From Treponema sp. (GTDB lineage Bacteria; Spirochaetota; Spirochaetia; Treponematales; Breznakiellaceae), in assembly GCA_031272575.1 (NCBI GenBank), contig JAISTO010000054.1, positions 1 through 10,342 of the forward strand: a stretch of 10,342 nt of DNA. The letters run 5' to 3'. A program made the position numbers and the translations under genes. This document shows, in pieces, positions 5,201 to 10,342 of the stretch. A model generated the notes under the pieces. The model was given only the letters and a program-made list of their open reading frames with translations, made no database searches and was not told the origin of the DNA. The first letter of the stretch is position 1. Each line of letters opens with the position of its first letter.

Positions 5201-5461
5201 ATGAAGGTGGTTTTGGAGCGCAAAGCGCTGAAAGGGCTTGCGCGCTTGAATGAGCCCTTGAAAAGTCGTATTGTCAAGACTTTAAAGGGGCTGGAAAAAG
5301 AACCGCCGGAGGGCGATATTAAGCCGCTGGCAGGCAGCAAATTTTATCGCATCCGCAAGGGTGATTTCAGGATTGTCTTCGCTTTTGATGGGGAGAGTAT
5401 CCGCGTCCACAATATTAAAAGCCGGGGGCAAGTTTACAAGGGCAAGGGGAAACACAAATGA
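5201..5461 (+). CDS. RelE/ParE-family toxin
   Basis: This small basic protein of 86 aa has the RelE/ParE fold pattern: an N-terminal helix-rich half (LERKALKGLARLNEPLKSRIVKTLKGL) with a conserved Pro/Gly turn, then the strands FYRIRKGDFRIVF (48-60) and SIRVHNIKSRGQVYK (66-80). Members of the family either cut mRNA on the ribosome or block gyrase; the sequence does not decide between these, though the RKGDFR and C-terminal IKSRGQVYK residues look RelE-like. The start is the ATG at 5201, with AGGAT about seven bases upstream. Its stop overlaps the start of the next gene as ATGA, so the two are coupled. The toxin-first order is less usual than antitoxin-first but well known. Confidence 0.88.
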   Translation: MKVVLERKALKGLARLNEPLKSRIVKTLKGLEKEPPEGDIKPLAGSKFYRIRKGDFRIVFAFDGESIRVHNIKSRGQVYKGKGKHK

Positions 5462-5775
5462 CAGGAACACAGACGGTTACTTTACGCCGTGAACTTCACG
5501 GTTTTATCGATGCGATGCCGGCATGGCGCCTGGCGCCTCTCAAGCCGCTGCTCGCGGACTTGGCCGAACCGGACGAGCCGATAATTATTGAAACCGACCT
5601 GACGGCGGAGGAACGCCAACTCTGCATTGAAGGCGAGAAGCACTTCCACGAACACCCGGAAGACTTCATTTCGCTGGACGACTACCTGGCGTACGGCGCG
5701 GACTACGTGCCGCCGGAGCCGGAAAAGCAGGACTGGTGGCCGCGCAAAGCAGGGGGAGAAGGGGTTAGGGGTTAG
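5458..5775 (+). CDS. Antitoxin partner of the RelE-like toxin
   Basis: This acidic 105-aa protein begins inside the toxin stop codon (ATGA). Its N-terminal half (TVTLRRELHGFIDAMPAWRLAPLKPLLADL) could be a DNA-binding and dimerisation region. The acidic second half (ETDLTAEERQLCIEGEKHFHEHPEDFISLDDYLAYG) resembles the extended toxin-wrapping tails of RelB-type antitoxins. The assignment rests mainly on its coupling to a RelE-like toxin and on charge pattern; I do not recognise a specific family. The last residues (AGGEGVRG) come from GGGGTTA repeats (5760-5773), so the original C-terminus may have been altered by repeat growth. It ends 18 bp from the convergent cyclase gene. Confidence 0.75.
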   Translation: MTGTQTVTLRRELHGFIDAMPAWRLAPLKPLLADLAEPDEPIIIETDLTAEERQLCIEGEKHFHEHPEDFISLDDYLAYGADYVPPEPEKQDWWPRKAGGEGVRG

Positions 5776-5793
5776 GGGGGAGGGGGGAGCACT

Positions 5794-8280
5794 TCACTTT
5801 TCCGTCAGGTTGTCCACGCCGGACCAGGCGGCGGGGGGGGGCTCGCGGAGGAAGGCTTCGCAGCGCCGCTGGTAGAGGCGCGCGGCGCGGTCGTCCTGGT
5901 TCGCGTCCGCGATGCCGGCGAAAAGGTCCCGCGCGGCGGCGAAGTCCCGCGCCTCGTAGCGGCGCAGGGCCTCCTCCCAGAGCGCGGCCATGTCGCGCAG
6001 GGCCTGCGGGGCATCCTCGCGGGTGTCGAGCAGTTCGTAGAGCCTGAGCGGGGTCGGTATGCCCACCACGGTGACGCGGCTGAGGGGCCGCACGACGAAC
6101 TCGTCCCCGATCTTCGCGCGGGTGTACTCGCTGACAAGGATGCCGGAAGTGTCATACTGTTTGTTGACCCCCTCGAGGCGCGCGGCGAGGTTCACCGCGT
6201 TCCCCATGATCGTGTAATCCATCTTGTTCGGCGTTCCCATGTTCCCCACGACCATATCCCCGGTATTCACCCCGATGCGCGTGTAGAGCGGGCGCTCGGC
6301 CCGTATCACCCTGGCATCTATCAATTTTTCAAGCGCGATATGGAACGCGCCTGCCGGATCGAGAATTTCCTCCCGCAGGGCCAGTTCCCGTTTTTTCATG
6401 CTGATGGCGGTCCGGCACGCGAGAACGGCATGGTCGGGCGCGGGGAGCGGCGCCCCGAAGAACGCGATGATCGCGTCACCTTCGTATTTGTCTACCGTCC
6501 CCTTGTGCGCGAGGACGATGTTGCTCATCTCGGTGAGGTAGCGATTCAATAAATTGACGAGTACCTTCGGCCCGTCTTCACCGTACTGATCCTGCAATTC
6601 TGACGAGATTGACGAGAAGCGCTGGATGTCGGTGAAGATCGCCGTCATCTCGCGGCGCTCGCCCCCCAGGTCCAGTTTGGACGGGTCCGCGATGATCTGG
6701 TGGATCACCTCGGGCGAGAGGTAGCGGGAGAACGCGCTCTGGATGAAGCGCTTCTGGCTCCCCTCGCTCGCGTAGTTGTAGACCGCCGCGCTGAGGAACG
6801 CGAGCGCGGCCGCGAAGAGCGGCGCCGCCAGGGGGAGCCAGAGCCCCGCGATCTGGTACGCGCCGAGCCCGAGGCCCGTCACCGCCGCGGCGACGAGGAG
6901 TGTGCCCGCCACCTGCAGGGGCACCTTCCCCGCGTAGAACACGAGCAGCGTCACCAGGGTGATGGTCAGGATGATGAGGAGCAGGTCGACCCAGGCGGCG
7001 CTTTCGCGGATGAAGTCCCCGCAGAGGATGTTGTCCAGCATGGTGATATGCATACCCATGCCCGGATAGACGGACGAGATGGGGGTGCTGCAAATATCGA
7101 AGAGGCCCGGCGCGTAGTAGCCGAAGAACACGTACTTGTCTTTGAAGTTTTCGGGCGGGAGGAGGGGCTCCTCGCCCTTCGCGTAGGCCGCCGCGCTTTT
7201 GAGGATATCGGCGGCGCTGTACGGGAAGTAGCGGTTGAGGTCGCCGCGGAAGCGGAGCAGGGTCTTGCCCTCGCGGTCTATGGGGATGCGGCGGCCGTCC
7301 CAGAGGAGCTCGCCGGCCGCGGCGTCGCAGCGGAGCTCCCGGCCCGCGCCTGACACGAGGAGCGAGCCTGCCGAGAGGCCCGGCACGGCCTTGCCGTCGA
7401 AGAGGGTGAAGAGCCTGATGCGGCGGAAGGTGCTGTCCGAGTCGCCTGAGCCGGTGACGTTGCCGACTACCCCGGCCGCTTCCCGCAGACTGGGGATCGG
7501 AAACTGCGCCGCGGCCCCTTCACTTTCGCTCAGGGTGAAGCGGCCGGCCATGCCGCCGAAGCCGCGCAGCGTGAAGAGGGGCTTGTCCAGGTCCGCGGGC
7601 CACTCCGTGGTGCTGCCGGACTGGGTGCTGAAAAAGACGGTCTGCACCACGCGGCCGTAGTCCCGCTCCGCCTGCGCGAAGGACGCGTCGTCAGCGCGGC
7701 TGTCCAGTTCGCGGAGCGAGCGTATCACCTCGCCGAAGGCCCCGCCGTCCCCCCGGCGCTGCCGCTGTTCCCCGGGCTGCCGGGGCTGCCGCTCGGCGCC
7801 CGCCTGCCCGGCCGCTTCCCGTTCCCGCTGGGCGGCCTCGAACATCGCCTGCATCTGGTTGATGCCCTCGATGGCGCGGTCCAGGATGGCGTCCTGATCC
7901 GCGTTGCGGTACACGGAGGGCTCGGAAAAGAGCACATCGAACGCGACCGAGGCCGCGCCGGACGCGTTCATGTAGTCGACGAACTCCGCATACGCCTTGC
8001 GGGGCCAGGGCCAGCCCCAGCCGCGCTCCCTGTTCGCCCAGTCGATGCTGTCCTGATCGAGCAGGATGACGATAATGTCGTCGGAGGGGCGGCTGCTCTT
8101 CGCGAAGAGGTTGACCCGCAGGTCGTAGGTCTTGTACTCGAGAAAGCGAAAAAGCCCCCCCAGATAGCAGAGTGACATTACCGCGGAGAGCGCCGCGATA
8201 ACGATGAGCGCGGCAAGGCCCTTGCCCGCCCTGCGGTCTTTTTTTTCATTCCGCCTGCCAAAGAGTGTATTCTTTATCAT
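5794..8280 (-). CDS. CHASE2-domain class III adenylyl cyclase
   Basis: This 828-aa membrane receptor makes cyclic AMP from ATP. A signal-anchor helix (residues ~21-46) leads to an extracytoplasmic CHASE2 sensor (~50-425). Three membrane helices follow (~429-449, 456-476, 480-502), then the cytoplasmic cyclase domain (~540-755). Both metal-binding aspartates are present (D551 in FTDIQRF, D602 in KYEGDAIIAFFG), with adenine-selecting K598 and D688 and transition-state N697 and R701 (GNAVNLAARLE); these favour ATP over GTP. The CHASE2 part has a charged, Gln/Arg-rich insert (~150-180), and a C-terminal helical tail follows the catalytic domain. The start is the ATG at 8280, with GGAG five bases upstream. 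A C9 tract codes PPP near residue 815. The ligand is unknown. Confidence 0.93.
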   Translation of the reverse strand: MIKNTLFGRRNEKKDRRAGKGLAALIVIAALSAVMSLCYLGGLFRFLEYKTYDLRVNLFAKSSRPSDDIIVILLDQDSIDWANRERGWGWPWPRKAYAEFVDYMNASGAASVAFDVLFSEPSVYRNADQDAILDRAIEGINQMQAMFEAAQREREAAGQAGAERQPRQPGEQRQRRGDGGAFGEVIRSLRELDSRADDASFAQAERDYGRVVQTVFFSTQSGSTTEWPADLDKPLFTLRGFGGMAGRFTLSESEGAAAQFPIPSLREAAGVVGNVTGSGDSDSTFRRIRLFTLFDGKAVPGLSAGSLLVSGAGRELRCDAAAGELLWDGRRIPIDREGKTLLRFRGDLNRYFPYSAADILKSAAAYAKGEEPLLPPENFKDKYVFFGYYAPGLFDICSTPISSVYPGMGMHITMLDNILCGDFIRESAAWVDLLLIILTITLVTLLVFYAGKVPLQVAGTLLVAAAVTGLGLGAYQIAGLWLPLAAPLFAAALAFLSAAVYNYASEGSQKRFIQSAFSRYLSPEVIHQIIADPSKLDLGGERREMTAIFTDIQRFSSISSELQDQYGEDGPKVLVNLLNRYLTEMSNIVLAHKGTVDKYEGDAIIAFFGAPLPAPDHAVLACRTAISMKKRELALREEILDPAGAFHIALEKLIDARVIRAERPLYTRIGVNTGDMVVGNMGTPNKMDYTIMGNAVNLAARLEGVNKQYDTSGILVSEYTRAKIGDEFVVRPLSRVTVVGIPTPLRLYELLDTREDAPQALRDMAALWEEALRRYEARDFAAARDLFAGIADANQDDRAARLYQRRCEAFLREPPPAAWSGVDNLTEK

Positions 8281-8295
8281 GATGTCTCCATCAGC

Positions 8296-8324
8296 ATAAT
8301 AACGGATACCGCCAAAAAAGTCAG
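8296..8324 (-). promoter_or_regulatory. Candidate promoter of the cyclase gene
   Basis: On the minus strand CTGACT (8324-8319) and TATTAT (8301-8296) are spaced by 17 bases, which fits a housekeeping sigma promoter with 4/6 and 5/6 matches. The implied start of transcription is near 8289, giving a very short leader containing the GGAG ribosome-binding site. The short leader is the main reason for doubt. Confidence 0.35.
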
Positions 8325-8397
8325 CCCCCCCGGCAGAGCATGCCGCCCCCTGCAAGCACCCCAGCAATTCTCCGTTTGACAGAATTTTGGGAAAAAT

Positions 8398-8474
8398 CTC
8401 TCACAAAGCACACAAAGAACACGGAGGAATAAAACTTTTTTCACTTCTTTGTGGCCTTTGTGCCTTTGTGAGAG
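8398..8474. repeat. Inverted repeat of CACAAAG-type motifs
   Basis: CTCTCACAAAG (8398-8408) and CTTTGTGAGAG (8464-8474) are perfect inverted ends. The inside is rich in further CACAAAG/CTTTGTG copies, forming an extended palindrome. It is of the same style as the dispersed ACAAAGnCACAAAG intergenic repeats of several bacterial phyla. It lies between the divergent cyclase and methyltransferase genes and has no gene of its own. Confidence 0.7.
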
Positions 8475-8535
8475 GTAAAATGAGCATTGCTGCAAGCCCC
8501 CCACTCCCCCCTTCCCCCTTTCCCGCGTTTCATGC

Positions 8536-8541
8536 TATACT
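8536..8541 (+). promoter_or_regulatory. Possible -10 box immediately before the restriction-methylase start
   Basis: TATACT lies six bases before the ATG at 8548 and no Shine-Dalgarno sequence is visible. If it is the -10 box, transcription would begin at about the start codon and the message would be leaderless. No matching -35 is seen. Confidence 0.3.
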
Positions 8542-8547
8542 CGCTCC

Positions 8548-10342
8548 ATGCCTGAACTCTCAGTATCCGCCGTACTCCAAAGCGCCGCGCTGCCTGCTCT
8601 TTCGCGTGACGCGTTCGCCGTCTTTAAAACGCGCCTCGCCGCGCTCCTGGGCGCCGTGCGTGAAAGGCCCGAGGAGTCGGAAGAGTACCACAAAAACAAC
8701 ATCGCCGACTTCTTCAAAAAAATCGGCTATGAGGGCAAGCACTACATCAACACTGATGAACGCAAAGACCTCGTCATTCGCAGGGGGGCCGATCCGAAAA
8801 GCCCCATCGCGGTGATCATCGAAACGAAAAGTCCGTCGAACAAGGCGGAAATGATCAGCGCCGAAAACTTTGACGCGAAGGCTATGCGCGAACTCGTGTG
8901 GTATTATCTTCGTGAGCGGCTTGCGGGCGGCAATGTCGTAGACCTCGCGCGCCTTGTGGTTAGCAACGGGCTCGAGTGGTTCATTTTCGACGCGCGCGAT
9001 TTTGAAAAAAGTTTTGCGGAAGATAAAGAACTCGTCCGCAAGTTTTCCCTTTTCAAAGACGGCGCGGCGGGGAGTGCGAAAACCGAGACCTTCTATCGCG
9101 ACATCGCCGCCCCCGCGATTCGTGCCGCGCAGGAACGCGGCCTCCTCCGCCCCATTCACCTCTGCCTTGCCGATTTCGACGCCGCGCTTACGAACACAAC
9201 GCTTTTCAGCGAGGATGACGAAAACGCCCTCCTCGACCTTTGCCGCGTTTTCTCCCCGGCCTTCATGCTCAAACTGCCGGTTGCCAACGACAGCAACACG
9301 CTGAACGAGGGCTTTTACGAAGAGTTGCTCTACATAATGGGGCTTTGTGAGAAAAATGGGTTTATTGAGCGTATTGATCCAAAGCATCCGAAAGAGGGTA
9401 TGCTGGTCGAAAACTGCATCATCGCGCTTGCCGAAAAAAGGCAGGTGTACGACACGGAGAATCAGGAGGGCATTGCGCTCGATCTCTGCCTCACCTGGAT
9501 TAATCGCGTGCTCTTTTTGAAACTGCTGGAAGGCCTTATTCTGCGTTATCAAAACAAGTCCGCCTCCGATGCATACGCATTCCTGAACATAAAACGAATC
9601 AAGGACTATCGCGCGCTTGAGCGAATGTTTTTTCAGGTACTTGCGGTGCCGGAGGACAAGCGGGAGCGGCGCGAAGACCTTGCGGCGCTTGGGGAAAATG
9701 TGCCGTTTTTGAACAGTTCGCTTTTTGAAAAGACTGACACGGAGGAGCGCTATTTTTCGATCAGTGATCTGGACAACACGGAACTGGCGTTATTTTCAAA
9801 GACCGTGCTCAAGGACACGCGAGGCAACAAGAGCACAGGCAAGATGAACGCGCTCGAATACCTCTTCGCGTTTTTGGACGCCTACGACTTTTCGAGCGCG
9901 CCCGGCGAAAAACTGCGCGACACCAACAAAGCGATTATTAACGCGTCGGTGCTCGGCCTCATATTCGAAAAGATCAACGGCTACAAGGACGGCTCGTTTT
10001 TCACGCCGGGCTTTATCACTTCCTACATTTGCCGCGAGACGCTGCGCCCCGCGGTGGTTGCGAAGTTCAACGCGGCGAAGGGCTGGCACTGCGCTGACTT
10101 TTCTGAACTCTACAACGCGCTCGACGGGGCGCCGCTCGATGAGGCTAACGCCATCCTCAACACGCTTACGGTCTGCGATCCGGCCGTTGGTTCAGGTCAC
10201 TTTCTCGTATCAGCATTAAACGAGATCATCGCGATAAAGAGCGAACTGAAAATCCTCCGCGGCGAGGATGGCCGCAAATTGCGGGACTGGACCGCGCGTG
10301 TCGAAAACGACGAACTCGTCATCCGTGACGACGAGGGGAATC
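8548..10342 (+). CDS. Fused restriction-methyltransferase, type IIG-like (3' end outside window)
   Basis: 598 codons run without a stop to the window end. The N-terminal region has a PD-(D/E)xK nuclease pattern: D74 in KDLVIRR, then E92-T-K94 in VIIETKSP, with a long helical linker behind it. Residues 484-487 (FFTP) match the motif-X region that precedes N6-adenine methylases. Residues 543-552 (CDPAVGSGHF) are methylase motif I, binding S-adenosylmethionine. The catalytic (N/D)PPY motif IV and target-recognition domain must lie beyond the window. The layout nuclease-linker-methylase in one chain is that of type IIG (Eco57I-like) enzymes. The start at 8548 (MPELSVSAVLQSAAL) is the first sensible ATG but lacks a Shine-Dalgarno sequence. 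A long antisense frame at 8560-9552 is a composition artefact. Confidence 0.85.
   Translation, partial: MPELSVSAVLQSAALPALSRDAFAVFKTRLAALLGAVRERPEESEEYHKNNIADFFKKIGYEGKHYINTDERKDLVIRRGADPKSPIAVIIETKSPSNKAEMISAENFDAKAMRELVWYYLRERLAGGNVVDLARLVVSNGLEWFIFDARDFEKSFAEDKELVRKFSLFKDGAAGSAKTETFYRDIAAPAIRAAQERGLLRPIHLCLADFDAALTNTTLFSEDDENALLDLCRVFSPAFMLKLPVANDSNTLNEGFYEELLYIMGLCEKNGFIERIDPKHPKEGMLVENCIIALAEKRQVYDTENQEGIALDLCLTWINRVLFLKLLEGLILRYQNKSASDAYAFLNIKRIKDYRALERMFFQVLAVPEDKRERREDLAALGENVPFLNSSLFEKTDTEERYFSISDLDNTELALFSKTVLKDTRGNKSTGKMNALEYLFAFLDAYDFSSAPGEKLRDTNKAIINASVLGLIFEKINGYKDGSFFTPGFITSYICRETLRPAVVAKFNAAKGWHCADFSELYNALDGAPLDEANAILNTLTVCDPAVGSGHFLVSALNEIIAIKSELKILRGEDGRKLRDWTARVENDELVIRDDEGN

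Noticed and set aside
6700..7353. 217-codon plus-strand open frame
   Set aside because: It is antisense to the cyclase and made of Arg/Glu/Ala low-complexity sequence.
8560..9552. 330-codon minus-strand open frame
   Set aside because: It is antisense to the restriction-methylase coding sequence, which shows recognisable motifs on the plus strand; it has no recognisable domain.

Overview
The window is a GC-rich bacterial accessory region. Its central system is a complete diversity-generating retroelement (DGR) on the minus strand. It holds, in order of transcription, a surface lipoprotein target gene ending in a variable repeat (VR), an HRDC-domain accessory gene, a group-specific reverse transcriptase (RT), and a template repeat (TR) lying inside the 3' end of the RT frame. 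The organism is most likely a spirochaete, treponeme-like. This rests on a DGR target that is a formylglycine-generating-enzyme-fold lipoprotein (as in Treponema TvpA-type targets), a CHASE2 adenylyl cyclase and many small palindromic repeats. It is an inference, not a proof.

Layout. 1-366: no convincing gene; a 12-bp hairpin, a minus-strand terminator candidate (211-270) that would end the DGR transcript, and a ribosome-binding site at the left edge for a leftward gene outside the window. 364-524: TR. 367-1566 (-): RT, with a triplicated 21-bp palindromic insert and a Gln-rich tail encoded by the TR. 1541-2098 (-): HRDC accessory protein. 2099-2344: intergenic hairpins. 2345-4081 (-): lipoprotein with two near-identical 118-residue Ig/FN3-like repeats and a C-type-lectin/FGE-fold domain; its last 47 residues are the VR. 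4082-5153: repeat-rich, apparently non-coding DNA (long inverted repeat, G11 tract, 15-bp hairpin, a ~137-bp element with terminal inverted repeats). 5201-5775 (+): RelE-like toxin and partner antitoxin overlapping by ATGA. 5794-8280 (-): CHASE2 class III adenylyl cyclase. 8281-8547: repeat-bearing intergenic region. 8548-10342 (+): N-terminal 598 residues of a fused restriction-methyltransferase, cut by the window edge.

How it works together. TR and VR align without gaps over 161 bp. On the coding strand, 20 of the 22 differences across the 38 aligned codons before the conserved 3' end fall on TR adenines. That is the signature of adenine-specific mutagenic retrohoming: TR RNA is reverse-transcribed with errors at A, and the cDNA replaces the VR. 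The product would be a cell-surface binding protein with 13 residues currently altered from the template. The neighbouring toxin-antitoxin pair and restriction-methylation gene make this look like a mobile/defence-type accessory island.
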